In this document: positions 16,886-26,286 of the stretch, one piece after another
How the letters are laid out: each line of letters opens with the position of its first letter
How positions within the stretch are numbered: position 1 is the first letter of the stretch
NCBI RefSeq assembly: GCF_027531545.1
Contig: NZ_JAPZSC010000016.1
Coordinates: 1-64,000, forward strand
Length of the DNA: 64,000 nt
Source of the DNA: Silanimonas sp.
GTDB lineage: Bacteria > Pseudomonadota > Gammaproteobacteria > Xanthomonadales > Xanthomonadaceae
Direction: 5' to 3'
The notes under the pieces: model-generated
The model's database searches: none
The model's input: only the letters and a program-made list of their open reading frames with translations
What the model was told of the DNA's origin: nothing
Translations under genes and position numbers: made by a program

Positions 16886-17894
16886 GACCCCGCTGCCAGC
16901 GCCATGCATCCGCGCACATCGCGTCGATTCCTCGAGTGGCTTGCCAGCCGAGGCGCTGCAACGCGAGCGACGGATCCGCCCAGCACTCCGCCGAATCGCC
17001 CGGTCGGCGCGCCACGCGCTTGTGCGGAATGGGCCGACCGACCGTGCGGCCGAACGCCTCGATCACCTCCAGCACGGAGAAGCCGTTGCCGGTGCCGAGG
17101 TTGACCGTGATCTCGCGGGCCTCGCCATCGCGCAGCGCGCGCAGCGCGGCGACGTGCGCCTGCGCCAGATCGACCACGTGGATGTAGTCGCGCACACCGG
17201 TGCCGTCGCGGGTGGGGTAGTCGTCGCCGAAGACACTGATCTCGGCGCGAAGGCCAGCGGCCGTCTGGGCGACGAAGGGCACGAGGTTGTTCGGCACGCC
17301 GCGTGGCAGTTCGCCGATCAGCCCGCTTTCATGGGCGCCGGCCGGATTGAAGTAGCGCAGGATCGCCGCACGCAAGAGGCTGCCGGGCGCGGCCAGCAGG
17401 TCGCGGATCACGTGCTCCATGACCAGCTTGGTCTGGCCGTAGGGGTTCGTGGCGCCGAGTGGCGCGTCCTCGCGGATCGGGCAGCGCTCCGGGTTGCCGT
17501 ACACCGTGGCCGAGCTGCTGAACACGAGATGGTGGCAGCCGTGGTCCTGCATGGCCTGCAGCAGGGCCAAGGTGCCGCCGACGTTGTTGCGGTGGTAGCG
17601 CAGCGGCTGCTGCACGCTCTCGCCCACGGACTTCAGCGCGGCGAAGTGGATCACCGCGTCGGGCTTCACCGCGGCGAAGCAGGCCTGCAGGGCGGGTTCA
17701 TCGAGCAGATCGAGCTCGGTGTATGTGATCTCCCGCCCGCACAACGTGGCGAGGCGCTGGAGGATCCAGCGCTCGCTATTGCAGAAGTTGTCGACGACGT
17801 GCACGTCGAAGCCGGCCGCAGCCAGTTCGACGACGGTGTGCGAGCCGATATAGCCCGCGCCACCCGTCACCAACACCTTCATGCCTTCGCCCAT
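16854..17894 (-). CDS. galE: UDP-glucose 4-epimerase
   Basis: 346 residues from ATG 17892-17894. An internal Met four codons later would give the more usual start [15 protein letters not shown]. The upstream ATG is preferred because it overlaps the etfA stop (TGATG), which suggests coupling. The Rossmann NAD loop is [10 protein letters not shown], the catalytic serine and tyrosine regions are [14 protein letters not shown] and [13 protein letters not shown] (YxxxK), and [20 protein letters not shown] binds the UDP-sugar. It interconverts UDP-glucose and UDP-galactose for surface glycans. The last 32 bp overlap the 3' end of the gtrA-like gene. Confidence 0.94.
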   Translation of the reverse strand: MGEGMKVLVTGGAGYIGSHTVVELAAAGFDVHVVDNFCNSERWILQRLATLCGREITYTELDLLDEPALQACFAAVKPDAVIHFAALKSVGESVQQPLRYHRNNVGGTLALLQAMQDHGCHHLVFSSSATVYGNPERCPIREDAPLGATNPYGQTKLVMEHVIRDLLAAPGSLLRAAILRYFNPAGAHESGLIGELPRGVPNNLVPFVAQTAAGLRAEISVFGDDYPTRDGTGVRDYIHVVDLAQAHVAALRALRDGEAREITVNLGTGNGFSVLEVIEAFGRTVGRPIPHKRVARRPGDSAECWADPSLALQRLGWQATRGIDAMCADAWRWQRGLSDTPIAARR

Positions 17895-18832
17895 CAGCCC
17901 AGCGCCTTCTCGAGCTCCGGCACGAGGGTGAACAGGTCGCCCACGAGGCCGATGTCGGCGATTTCGAAGATCGGCGCGTCGCCGTCCTTGTTGATCGCGA
18001 CGATCGTGCCCGCGTCCTTGATGCCCGTCAGGTGCTGGATGGCGCCCGAGATGCCGATAGCGACGTACAGCTCCGGCGCGATGATCTTGCCGGTCTGGCC
18101 GACCTGCATGTCGTTCGGCACGTAGCCAGCATCGACCGCAGCGCGCGAGGCGCCGACGCCGGCGCCCATCTTGTCGGCGAGCGAGTAGATGATCGAGAAG
18201 GCTTCCGCCGAGCCCAGGGCGCGGCCACCGGAGACGACCTTGGAAGCGCTCTGCAGATCCGGGCGGTCGCTCTTGCCGGCCGCGAGACCCTTGAAGCGCG
18301 TGTGCGTCGGCAGGGCGACATCGACCGTCGCGGCTTCGATGGTGGCGCTGCCGCCATTACCGGTCGCTGGCCACGAGGCCGGACGCACGGTGGCGACGAC
18401 GGTGCGGTCGCTCGGGGCGGTGACCGAGATGATGGCGTTGCCGGCGTAGATTGGGCGCTTGAAGGCGTGCGGGCCATCGACGGCCATCAGGTCGGAAACC
18501 TGGGCCACGCCGAGCAGGGCGGCGACGCAGGGCGCGACGTCCTTGCCGAAGGTGGTGGACGGCAGCAGCACGTGCGAGTAGCCGGCGGCCAGCGCCGCGA
18601 TCTGCGGGGCCAGCACGGCGGCCAGGGCATGCGTGTTTTCCGCGCGGGCGACGGTGATCACTTTCGCCACGCCGGCGATCTGCGCGGCCTCGGCGGCGAT
18701 GCCGGCCGGCTCGGCGGCCAGCACGGCCACGTGGATGTCGCCGCCGATCTTCGCGGCGGCGGTGACGCAGCGCGCGGTGGCGGGGTTCAACTTGCCGTCG
18801 AGGTGCTCGGCGACGATCAGGATCTTGCTCAT
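17894..18832 (-). CDS. etfA: Electron transfer flavoprotein, alpha subunit
   Basis: 312 residues from [16 protein letters not shown] second ATG two codons upstream (18838) is also possible. The C-terminal FAD-binding domain is clear: [40 protein letters not shown] and [20 protein letters not shown]. With EtfB it accepts electrons from acyl-CoA and other dehydrogenases and passes them to ETF:ubiquinone oxidoreductase, whose gene lies about 9 kb to the right. Its stop overlaps the galE start. In Xanthomonas etfA marks the right border of the LPS locus, as here. Confidence 0.95.
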   Translation of the reverse strand: MSKILIVAEHLDGKLNPATARCVTAAAKIGGDIHVAVLAAEPAGIAAEAAQIAGVAKVITVARAENTHALAAVLAPQIAALAAGYSHVLLPSTTFGKDVAPCVAALLGVAQVSDLMAVDGPHAFKRPIYAGNAIISVTAPSDRTVVATVRPASWPATGNGGSATIEAATVDVALPTHTRFKGLAAGKSDRPDLQSASKVVSGGRALGSAEAFSIIYSLADKMGAGVGASRAAVDAGYVPNDMQVGQTGKIIAPELYVAIGISGAIQHLTGIKDAGTIVAINKDGDAPIFEIADIGLVGDLFTLVPELEKALG

Positions 18833-18845
18833 GGTCATCGGCTCC

Positions 18846-19592
18846 TTACGCCAGGCCCTTCTGCTTCAGCAGCGCCACCAGTTCGGCGACGTCCTTCACC
18901 ATCACGCCCTTCGTGCGCTTCGGCGGCGGGGCGAAGTGGGTGGTCTGCAGGAAATCCGCGGCTTCGACGCCGAGGTCGGCGAGTTGCAGGGTTTCGAGCG
19001 GCTTGCTCTTGGCCTTCATGATGTCCGGCAGCTTGATGAAGCGCGGCTCGTTCAAGCGCAGGTCGGTGGTGATGACGGCCGGAAGGTCGACTTCGAGGGT
19101 CTCGAGGCCGGCGTCCACTTCACGGGTCACGGTGGCGACGTCGCCGGCGACCTCGACCTTCGAGGCGAAGGTGGCCTGCGGGCGGCCCCACAGCGTGGCC
19201 AGCATCTGGCCGGTCTGGCTGCTGTCGTCGTCGATGGCCTGCTTGCCGAGGATCACCAGGCCCGGCTGCTCCTTCTCGACCAGCTTGAGCAGGGCGCGGG
19301 CGGCCGTCAGCGGCTGCACGGCCGAATCGGTGACGATGTGGATGGCGCGGTTGGCGCCCATGGCGAGGCCATTGCGCAGGTGGGCTTGGGCGTCGGCCGG
19401 CGCGATCGTCGCGACGATCACTTCCGTGGCGATGCCCTTCTCGCGCAGGCGCAGGGCTTCTTCGAGCGCGATGTCGTCAAAGGGATTCGGCGAGAGCTTG
19501 ACGCCCTCGGTGACGACGCCGGAGCCGTCCGGCTTGACCTGGATGCGGACGTTGTAGTCCACCACCCGCTTGTAGGCGACGAGGATCTTCAT
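18846..19592 (-). CDS. etfB: Electron transfer flavoprotein, beta subunit
   Basis: 248 residues from MKILVAYKRVVDYNVRIQVK; an ATG four codons upstream (19604) is also possible. Family landmarks are NPFDDIALEEALRLREKG, LAMGANRAIHIVTD and LVILGKQAIDDDSSQTGQML, which contribute the AMP site and the partner contacts. It is followed by etfA after 13 bp, so the two are one transcription unit. The gene is divergent from xanB across a 151-bp gap. Confidence 0.95.
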   Translation of the reverse strand: MKILVAYKRVVDYNVRIQVKPDGSGVVTEGVKLSPNPFDDIALEEALRLREKGIATEVIVATIAPADAQAHLRNGLAMGANRAIHIVTDSAVQPLTAARALLKLVEKEQPGLVILGKQAIDDDSSQTGQMLATLWGRPQATFASKVEVAGDVATVTREVDAGLETLEVDLPAVITTDLRLNEPRFIKLPDIMKAKSKPLETLQLADLGVEAADFLQTTHFAPPPKRTKGVMVKDVAELVALLKQKGLA

Positions 19593-19709
19593 GGGAGTAC
19601 TCATGTCGGGCCGGGGCAGGGCGCCGGCCGGTGGGAAGGAAGCCTCCCGATTTTAGCCGGAAACCCCCGTGTTCAGGACCTCAACGGCCGGGAACACCCC
19701 CCGGCGCGG

Positions 19710-19715
19710 TATTCT
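19710..19715 (+). promoter_or_regulatory. Possible -10 element of xanB in the etfB/xanB divergent gap
   Basis: TATTCT lies 28 bp before the xanB start codon in the 151-bp gap between the divergent genes. No matching -35 hexamer was found, so this is a weak call. Nothing else in the gap could be assigned. Confidence 0.3.
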
Positions 19716-19743
19716 TTCCGCCTTCGAATCACGTGATGCGCGC

Positions 19744-21159
19744 ATGATCGTCCCGGTCATCCTCAGCGGCGGCAGCGGCACCCGCCTGTGGCCGCTGTCG
19801 CGGCAGAACCTGCCCAAGCAGTTCCTCGCCCTCGCGGGCCCGGACACGCTGTTCCAGCAGACGGTGAAGCGGGCCGCCGGCGTGCCCGGCGCCACCGCCC
19901 CGCTGGTGGTGGCCAGCGACGACCACCGCTTCCTCGCCGGCGAGCAGCTGCAGGCCATCGGCGTCACGCCGCGGGCCATCGTTCTCGAACCCTTGGCCCG
20001 CAACACCGCGCCGGCCATCGCCTTGGCCGCGCTGCAGGTGGCCGAGCGCGACCCGGCCGCGCTGCTGCTGGTGCTGCCGGCCGACCACCGCATCGGCTCA
20101 CCGGAGCGCTGGGTGGCTGCCGTGCAGAAGGCGCGGGCGCAGGCCGCGGCTGGCGCGCTCGTCACCTTCGGCATCGCGCCGACCGAAGCCCACACCGGCT
20201 ACGGCTACATCCGCTGCGGCGGGCCGCTCGATGAAGGCGTGTTCGCCGTGGAGCGCTTCGTCGAGAAGCCGGACGCCGCCACCGCGCACGCCTACCTCGC
20301 CGATGGGCGCTACGTGTGGAACGCCGGCATCTTCCTGTTCCGCGCCGACCGCTACCTCGAGGAGCTCGCCGAGCACGCGCCGGCCATGCTGGCGGCGGCC
20401 CGCGATGCCCTGGCGAACGCCAAGGCCGACCTCGACTTCATCCGCATCGACCGCGATGCCTTCGCCGCCTCGCCGTCGGATTCGATCGACTACGCGGTGA
20501 TGGAGAAGACCCGCCGTGCCGCCGTGGTGCCGGTGGACTGCGACTGGAACGACATCGGCTCGTGGAGCGCGCTGTGGGCCATCGGCCCGCAGGACGCGCA
20601 GGGCAACGTCGTCACCGGCGACGTCGTGGCCCGCGACACCCGCGATTGCCTGCTGCACGCCGTGGGCGACCACCTGATCGCCACCGTCGGCGTGCGCGAT
20701 CTCGTCATCGTCGATACGCCGGACGCCACCTTGGTCGCGCATCGCGACCGCGTTCAGGACGTCAAGGCGATCGTCGATTCGCTCAAGACCGCCGGCCGCG
20801 GCGAGCACGTCAACCACCGGCAGGTGTATCGCCCTTGGGGGCACTACGATAGCGTCGACAAGGGCGAGCATTTCCAGGTCAAGCGGATCGTGGTCAAGCC
20901 GGGGGCCTCGCTGAGCCTGCAGAAGCACGCCCATCGCGCCGAGCATTGGATCGTGGTCGACGGCGTGGCCGAGGTGACCTGCGACGAGCGCGTGTTCCGC
21001 CTTGAGCGCAACCAGAGCACGTACATTCCGAAAGGTAGCGTGCATCGCTTGCGCAACCCCGGCACCGAGCCGCTGGCGCTGATCGAGGTGCAGAGCGGCG
21101 ACTACCTCGGCGAGGACGACATCGTGCGCCTCGACGACGTCTACGGCCGGCATGCCTGA
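19744..21159 (+). CDS. xanB: Mannose-1-phosphate guanylyltransferase / mannose-6-phosphate isomerase
   Basis: 471 residues from ATG 19744 (MIVPVILSGGSGTRLWPLSR). The N-terminal nucleotidyltransferase domain has the GTP loop SGGSGTRLWPLSR and LPKQFL, plus FVEKPDAATAHAYL and WNAGIFLFR. The C-terminal cupin domain (from about 365) carries the isomerase site: RPWGHYDSVDKGEHFQVKRI, SLQKHAHRAEHW. It makes mannose 6-phosphate from fructose 6-phosphate and then GDP-mannose, the precursor for mannose, rhamnose and other GDP-sugars. Its length and fusion match XanB/ManC/AlgA. The expected partner xanA (phosphomannomutase) is not adjacent; cysD follows after 9 bp instead. Confidence 0.95.
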   Translation: MIVPVILSGGSGTRLWPLSRQNLPKQFLALAGPDTLFQQTVKRAAGVPGATAPLVVASDDHRFLAGEQLQAIGVTPRAIVLEPLARNTAPAIALAALQVAERDPAALLLVLPADHRIGSPERWVAAVQKARAQAAAGALVTFGIAPTEAHTGYGYIRCGGPLDEGVFAVERFVEKPDAATAHAYLADGRYVWNAGIFLFRADRYLEELAEHAPAMLAAARDALANAKADLDFIRIDRDAFAASPSDSIDYAVMEKTRRAAVVPVDCDWNDIGSWSALWAIGPQDAQGNVVTGDVVARDTRDCLLHAVGDHLIATVGVRDLVIVDTPDATLVAHRDRVQDVKAIVDSLKTAGRGEHVNHRQVYRPWGHYDSVDKGEHFQVKRIVVKPGASLSLQKHAHRAEHWIVVDGVAEVTCDERVFRLERNQSTYIPKGSVHRLRNPGTEPLALIEVQSGDYLGEDDIVRLDDVYGRHA

Positions 21160-21168
21160 CGTCCGCGC

Positions 21169-22068
21169 ATGGCGCTGAGCCACCTCGACCGGCTGGAGGC
21201 CGAGGCCATCCACGTGCTGCGCGAGGTCGCGGCGCAGTTCCGCAATCCGGTGCTGCTGTACTCGATCGGCAAGGACAGCACGACCCTGCTGCACCTGCTG
21301 GTGAAGGCGTTCGCGCCCGCACCGCCTCCGATCCCGCTGCTGCACATCGACAGCACCTTCGAGTTCGCCGAGACCTACCGCTTCCGCGATGCCGTGCCGG
21401 CGCGCTACGGCGTCGAACTGCGCGTGCACGTGAACGCCGAGGGCGTGAAGGCCGGCATCGACCCCTTCGTGCACGGCGTCTCGGTGCACACCGACGTGAT
21501 GCGCACGCAGGGGCTCAAGCAGGCCCTCGCTCTGGGCGGCTACGACTGCGCGATTGGTGGCGCCAGGCGTGACGAGGAGAAATCGCGGGCCAAGGAACGC
21601 ATCTTCAGCTTCCGCAACGCCGCCCTGCGCTGGGAGCCCAAGGCGCAGCGGCCGGAGTTGTGGAACCAGTACAACGGCCGCGTCCATCCCGGCGAGAGCG
21701 TCCGCGCCTTCCCGCTCTCGAACTGGACCGAGATGGACGTCTGGCGCTACATCGAGCGCGAGGGCATCGCGCTGCCGCCGCTGTACTTCGCGAAAGAGCG
21801 CGCGGTCGTGGAGCGCGACGGCGCGCTGCTGATGCGCGACGACGAACGCATGCCGCTGCGCGAGGGCGAGCGCGAGGTGCTGCGCAAGGTGCGTTTCCGC
21901 ACCCTCGGCTGCTGGCCGTTCACTGGCGGTGTCGAATCCGAGGCCGACACGGTGGGGAAGATCATTGCTGAACTGGAAAGCGTGACGACCTCGGAACGGC
22001 AGGGGCGGGTGATCGACCATGCACCGGGCGATTCGATGGAGAAGAAGAAGCAGGAGGGCTACTTCTGA
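21169..22068 (+). CDS. cysD: Sulfate adenylyltransferase, subunit 2 (first copy, in the glycan locus)
   Basis: 299 residues. The ATP pyrophosphatase loop is [16 protein letters not shown] (about 29-44), and [20 protein letters not shown] is the characteristic CysD segment. With CysN it makes adenosine phosphosulfate (APS) from ATP and sulfate. It starts nine bases after xanB and overlaps the start of cysNC (TGATG), placing it in a sugar-nucleotide operon rather than a sulfur-assimilation operon. A paralogue of identical length occurs at 36334-37233. The two are clearly related throughout but differ at many sites, so the duplication is not recent. Comparable extra copies (nodPQ in rhizobia, raxPQ in Xanthomonas oryzae) feed sulfotransferases. 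Confidence 0.95.
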   Translation: MALSHLDRLEAEAIHVLREVAAQFRNPVLLYSIGKDSTTLLHLLVKAFAPAPPPIPLLHIDSTFEFAETYRFRDAVPARYGVELRVHVNAEGVKAGIDPFVHGVSVHTDVMRTQGLKQALALGGYDCAIGGARRDEEKSRAKERIFSFRNAALRWEPKAQRPELWNQYNGRVHPGESVRAFPLSNWTEMDVWRYIEREGIALPPLYFAKERAVVERDGALLMRDDERMPLREGEREVLRKVRFRTLGCWPFTGGVESEADTVGKIIAELESVTTSERQGRVIDHAPGDSMEKKKQEGYF

Positions 22069-23888
22069 TGGACCGCCTTCGCTTCATCACTTGCGGCAGC
22101 GTCGACGACGGCAAGAGCACGCTGATCGGGCGCCTGCTGCACGACACCCGCCAGGCCAGCGACGACCAGATGGCCGCACTGGCGCGCGACTCGGCGAAGC
22201 ACGGGACGCAGGGCGAAGCGCTCGATTTCGCGCTGCTGGTCGATGGGCTCGCCGCCGAGCGCGAGCAGGGCATCACTATCGACGTCGCCTACCGCTACTT
22301 CAGTTCGGCGAAGCGGCACTTCATCGTCGCCGACTGTCCGGGCCACGAGCAGTACACGCGCAACATGGCGACGGGCGCTTCGACGGCGGACTTGGCCATC
22401 GTGCTCGTCGACGCCCGCAAGGGCGTGCTGCCGCAGACGCGCCGCCACAGCTGGATCTGCGCGCTGCTGGGCGTGAAGCAGGTCCTCCTCGCCGTGAACA
22501 AGATGGACCTCGTCGGCTGGGACGAGGGGGTGTTCGATGGCATCGTCCGCGAGTACGCCGCGCTGGCCGAGGCCGTGGGCATCGAACGCGTGCATGCGGT
22601 TCCGGTATCCGCGCTGACTGGCGACAACCTGACCCGCCGCGGCGACGCGGCCTGGTACGCCGGCCCGACCCTGCTCGAACACCTCGCGGCGGCGCCGGTG
22701 CCTGTGCTCGATACACAGGGCGCCGCACGCTTGCCGGTGCAGCTGGTGCTGCGCCCACATCAGGACTTCCGCGGCTACGCCGGCACGCTGGCCCAAGGCT
22801 GTCTGTCGAAGGGCGACGCGATCCTCGTGCAACCTTCCGGGCACGAGGCGGTCGTCGCCTCGGTGGCGATTGGTGGCCGCGAGGTCGATTCCGCCGAGGC
22901 GGGACAGGCCGTCGTGGTGACGCTCGACCGTGAGCGCGACGTCTCCCGTGGCGACGTCATCAGCGCGCTGTCTGCGCCCTTGCCGGTGAGCGACCAGTTC
23001 GTGGCGCACGTGGTGTGGATGGACGAGGCGCCGCTCGTTCCGGGTCGCGGTTACTGGCTGCGCATCGGTACGCGCGAGGTGGCCGCCACGGTCACGGAAA
23101 TCAGCCACCGCATCGACGTCAACACGCAGGCGCACGAGGCCGCGAAACAGCTCGCGATGAACGATGTCGGCCTGGTGAAGCTGAGCCTTGCCGCACCCAT
23201 CCCATTGGCGACGTACGAGGAGTCTCGCGCACTGGGCGGCTTCATCCTCGTCGATCGCCTGACGAACGCCACGGCCGGCGCCGGCGTGGTGCGTCACGGC
23301 CTGCGCCGGGGTGAGAACGTCCATTGGCAGGCCTTCAGCGTCGACAAGGCCGTTCGTGCCGCGCAGAAGAGCCAGACGCCGCGCTGCGTGTGGTTCACCG
23401 GCCTTTCGGGCTCGGGCAAGTCGACGATCGCCAACCTCGTCGAGCGTGGCCTCGTCGCCCAGGGGCACCACACCTACGTGCTCGACGGCGACAACGTGCG
23501 CCATGGACTCAATCGCGACCTCGGCTTCACCGAGGCCGACCGCGTCGAGAACCTGCGGCGCGTCGCGGAGGTGGCCAAGCTGATGGTCGACGCCGGCCTC
23601 GTCGTGCTGGTCAGCTTCATCGCGCCCTACGCGCGCGAGCGCGAGACGGCGCGCAGCCTGTTCGCGCCGGGCGAGTTCGTCGAGGTCTTCGTCGACACCC
23701 CGCTCGACGTCTGCGAGTCGCGCGACGTGAAGGGGCTCTACGCCAAGGCCCGTGCGGGGAAGATCCCGAACTTCACCGGCATCAATGCGCCTTATGAGCG
23801 CCCCGAGGCGCCGGACCTGCGGCTCGACACGACGGCGGCTACGCCCGAGGTGCTGGCGCAGCGGGTGATCGACGTGATCGGCGGCTGA
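22068..23888 (+). CDS. cysNC: Bifunctional sulfate adenylyltransferase subunit 1 / adenylylsulfate kinase (first copy)
   Basis: 606 residues. The N-terminal GTPase (CysN) has [19 protein letters not shown], the [17 protein letters not shown] switch and NKMD. From about residue 440 comes the APS kinase (CysC): [45 protein letters not shown], and the substrate loop [13 protein letters not shown]. All of these match the canonical kinase motifs. The product is PAPS, the sulfate donor for sulfotransferases and the substrate of PAPS reductase. It is translationally coupled to cysD. The intact kinase contrasts with the altered kinase of the second copy (37233-39146). The likely use is PAPS supply to the sulfotransferase at 8170-9774, which is inference. 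Confidence 0.95.
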   Translation: MDRLRFITCGSVDDGKSTLIGRLLHDTRQASDDQMAALARDSAKHGTQGEALDFALLVDGLAAEREQGITIDVAYRYFSSAKRHFIVADCPGHEQYTRNMATGASTADLAIVLVDARKGVLPQTRRHSWICALLGVKQVLLAVNKMDLVGWDEGVFDGIVREYAALAEAVGIERVHAVPVSALTGDNLTRRGDAAWYAGPTLLEHLAAAPVPVLDTQGAARLPVQLVLRPHQDFRGYAGTLAQGCLSKGDAILVQPSGHEAVVASVAIGGREVDSAEAGQAVVVTLDRERDVSRGDVISALSAPLPVSDQFVAHVVWMDEAPLVPGRGYWLRIGTREVAATVTEISHRIDVNTQAHEAAKQLAMNDVGLVKLSLAAPIPLATYEESRALGGFILVDRLTNATAGAGVVRHGLRRGENVHWQAFSVDKAVRAAQKSQTPRCVWFTGLSGSGKSTIANLVERGLVAQGHHTYVLDGDNVRHGLNRDLGFTEADRVENLRRVAEVAKLMVDAGLVVLVSFIAPYARERETARSLFAPGEFVEVFVDTPLDVCESRDVKGLYAKARAGKIPNFTGINAPYERPEAPDLRLDTTAATPEVLAQRVIDVIGG

Positions 23889-23900
23889 GGGCGCGCCGGC

Positions 23901-24761
23901 TCAGCCGGCGAGGGTCGATTCGATCGCCGCGACGAAGCGCTCGGCCGAGCCGGGCGCATGGTCGAAGAACAGCGAGGGCTCGGTGAGCTCGAGTTCCAGC
24001 AGCTGCGGTCCGTCGGCCGAGGGCAGCAGGTCGACGCGCGCATACAGCGGAGCGCCACCGGGAATCGCCGCCAGCGCACGATGCGCCACGTCGATTTCCG
24101 CCGATGAAGGCTCGCGCGGCGTGATGGCTTCGGGAGCGAAAAGGGCCGCGGTGGCCGCGCCGTCGCGTTGCAGCAGCGGCCCCTTGCGGATGGCGTGCGA
24201 GAAGCGCCCCGCGAAGAACAGCAGCGCGGTCTCGCCAGCGGTATCCACGGCATCGATGTAGGGCTGCACCAGCACGTGGCGGCCGGCGTCGAGCAATCGC
24301 TTCGCGTGCGCGACCGCGGCGGCGCGGTTGGGTGCGGTGTAGCGCTGGGTGTCGCGCGAACCTGCGCCGATGCAGGGCTTCACCACGAACTCCGCATGCG
24401 TCGGGAACGAGGCGGGATCGTCGCCGGGGGCAAGGAAGTGCGCGGGGATCACCGGCACGCCTTTCGAGGCGAGGTCCGCCAGGTAGCGCTTGTCGGTGTT
24501 CCAGCGCACGAGGCCCGGCGGATTCAGCAGCCGCGTGCCCGCCGCGACGCGCTCGCACCAGGCGAGGAATTCGACCGGGCACTCGGTGTAGTTCCACGTC
24601 GAGCGCAGCAGCACGAGGTCGAAGCGCGACCACGACACGGTCGGGTCGTCCCAGGCCACGGCTTCGGCCAAGTGGCCGCGCTCGCGAAGCGCGTCGAGCA
24701 GCGGCGGCAGGTCGTCGTCGAGCGCGAAGGCGGCGATGGCGGTGGCGAGGGCGATGCGCAT
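23901..24761 (-). CDS. ATP-grasp domain protein (RimK/DcsG-like)
   Basis: 286 residues. It opens MRIALATAIAAFALDDDLPP and has an early FDLVLLRSTWNYTECP. The ATP-grasp fold is indicated by FVVKPCIGAGSRDTQRY, HVLVQPYIDAVDTAGETALL, and the metal-binding end YARVDLLPSADGPQLLELEL. Enzymes of this group join a carboxylate to an amine or thiol using ATP; DcsG of cycloserine synthesis and glutathione-synthase-like proteins are examples. The substrate here is unknown. It is the last gene of the minus-strand run etfQO-rfbB-rfbA-rfbC-rfbD, 25 bp after rfbD, and ends 12 bp from the convergent cysNC gene. Confidence 0.75.
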   Translation of the reverse strand: MRIALATAIAAFALDDDLPPLLDALRERGHLAEAVAWDDPTVSWSRFDLVLLRSTWNYTECPVEFLAWCERVAAGTRLLNPPGLVRWNTDKRYLADLASKGVPVIPAHFLAPGDDPASFPTHAEFVVKPCIGAGSRDTQRYTAPNRAAAVAHAKRLLDAGRHVLVQPYIDAVDTAGETALLFFAGRFSHAIRKGPLLQRDGAATAALFAPEAITPREPSSAEIDVAHRALAAIPGGAPLYARVDLLPSADGPQLLELELTEPSLFFDHAPGSAERFVAAIESTLAG

Positions 24762-24786
24762 GGCGAAGTGGGTCCCGGGCGGCCGA

Positions 24787-25722
24787 TCAGCGAGGCAGTG
24801 CCGTCAGCTGGTCGAGCACCTCGTCGAGGCCCTCTCGCCAGTCCGGCAGTTGCACCCCGGCATCGCGCTGCAGCTTGCCGCTGTCGAGCACCGACCACGC
24901 GGGACGTGCGGCGGGCGTCGGGTAGGCACTGGAGGCGATGGCTTCGACCGAGGGGGCCTTCGCCAACAGGCCGCGCGAGACGGCGCCGGCGAAGATCGCT
25001 TCGGCGTAGGTGTGCCAGCTGGTCTGGCCCTGCGGTGCGAGGTGGTAGAGCCCGCGCGCGCCGGCTTCGAGGGCCTTCAAGGAGGCTTCCGCGATCCAGT
25101 GCGCCGGCGTCGGCGCGCCGATCTGGTCCGCCACCACGCGCAAGTGATCACGCTCCGCGCCCACGCGCAGCATCGTGCGGAGGAAGTTCGCGCTGTGCGC
25201 GGCGTACACCCAGGCGAGGCGGAAGGTCACGGCGTCGGCGCCGCTCGCGGCCAGGGCCTGCTCGCCCTCGAGCTTGGTGCGCCCATAGACCGACACCGGG
25301 CCCGGCGCGTCGTCTTCGCGATAGGGCCGCGTGCCGTCGCCAGCGAAGACGTAGTCGGTCGAGTAGTGAACGACGGTGGCGCCGAGGGCCTTCGCGGCCT
25401 CGCCGAGTTCGCCCACGGCCTCCGCGTTGACGCGGCGGGCGAGTTCGACGTCGGATTCCGCGCGGTCGACCGCGGTGTAGGCGGCGGCGTTGAGGACCAC
25501 GGCCGGCGCGACGTCGCGCACCAGCGCGGCGAGCGCGCCCGGTGCCGACAGGTTGCAGGCGCGGGCCGTGCCGCCGTCGGGCAGGGTGCCGTGCAGCGAA
25601 CTCATCACCGGCGCGATGCCGCGCGTGGCCAGGGCCTTTCGCAGTTCGGTGCCCAGCTGGCCGTCGGCGCCGATCAACAGGACCGGTCCGCGCGTCAGTG
25701 GATTCGACGCGTGCGCGCTCAT
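24787..25722 (-). CDS. rfbD: dTDP-4-dehydrorhamnose reductase
   Basis: 311 residues. The NAD(P)-binding loop is LLIGADGQLGTELRKALA, the catalytic area is VVHYSTDYVFAGDGTRPYRE with tyrosine and lysine at VYGRTKLEGEQAL, and the late GLYHLAPQGQTSWHTYAEAI is typical of RmlD. It completes dTDP-L-rhamnose synthesis. Its ATG overlaps the rfbC stop by three bases. About ten extra residues precede the conserved start, so the true start could be slightly downstream. Confidence 0.95.
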   Translation of the reverse strand: MSAHASNPLTRGPVLLIGADGQLGTELRKALATRGIAPVMSSLHGTLPDGGTARACNLSAPGALAALVRDVAPAVVLNAAAYTAVDRAESDVELARRVNAEAVGELGEAAKALGATVVHYSTDYVFAGDGTRPYREDDAPGPVSVYGRTKLEGEQALAASGADAVTFRLAWVYAAHSANFLRTMLRVGAERDHLRVVADQIGAPTPAHWIAEASLKALEAGARGLYHLAPQGQTSWHTYAEAIFAGAVSRGLLAKAPSVEAIASSAYPTPAARPAWSVLDSGKLQRDAGVQLPDWREGLDEVLDQLTALPR

Positions 25723-26276
25723 GCGCCGAACACCGGCAGGCGATCAGTGGAAATGTCCGCGAGAAACGGCGCCTTGGCGTCCTTGTCCGACAGGGAAGGC
25801 TCCGCCACCGGCCAATCGATGGCGAGCTGGCCGTCGTTCCAACGCACGCCGGCATCGGCCTCGCGGTCGTAGAGCGCCGTGCACAGGTAGGAGAAGGTGG
25901 CGCGCTCGCTCAAGACCACGAAGCCGTGGGCGAAGCCTTCGGGGATCCAGAACTGCTTGCGGTTCTCTGCGCTGAGCACCACGGCGGCGCTGCGGCCGAA
26001 GGTGGGCGAGCCGCGGCGGATGTCGACGGCGACATCCCAGACTTCGCCGTCGAGCACCTGAACCAGCTTGCCCTGCGGATTCGGCCACTGGTAATGCAGG
26101 CCGCGCAGTACGCCGCGCGTCGAGGTGGAGACGTTGGCCTGCACGAAGTTGGCATGGATGCCGGCCGCGGCGAACTTCGCGGCGTTCCAGTTCTCGAAGA
26201 AGGCGCCGCGGGCGTCGCCGAACACGGCGGGCTCGATGATGGTGCAGCCGGGCAGGGCGGTGTCGATGAACTTCAT
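25719..26276 (-). CDS. rfbC: dTDP-4-dehydrorhamnose 3,5-epimerase
   Basis: 185 residues, the normal length of RmlC. The cupin core shows GAFFENWNAAKFAAAGI, FVQANVSTSTRGVLRGLHYQ with the catalytic histidine region, GEVWDVAVDIRRGSPTFG and WIPEGFAHGFVVLSERA. It epimerises the 4-keto sugar at C3 and C5. It is preceded by rfbA after 10 bp and overlaps rfbD. Confidence 0.96.
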   Translation of the reverse strand: MKFIDTALPGCTIIEPAVFGDARGAFFENWNAAKFAAAGIHANFVQANVSTSTRGVLRGLHYQWPNPQGKLVQVLDGEVWDVAVDIRRGSPTFGRSAAVVLSAENRKQFWIPEGFAHGFVVLSERATFSYLCTALYDREADAGVRWNDGQLAIDWPVAEPSLSDKDAKAPFLADISTDRLPVFGA

Positions 26277-26286
26277 GCGCGGGTCC

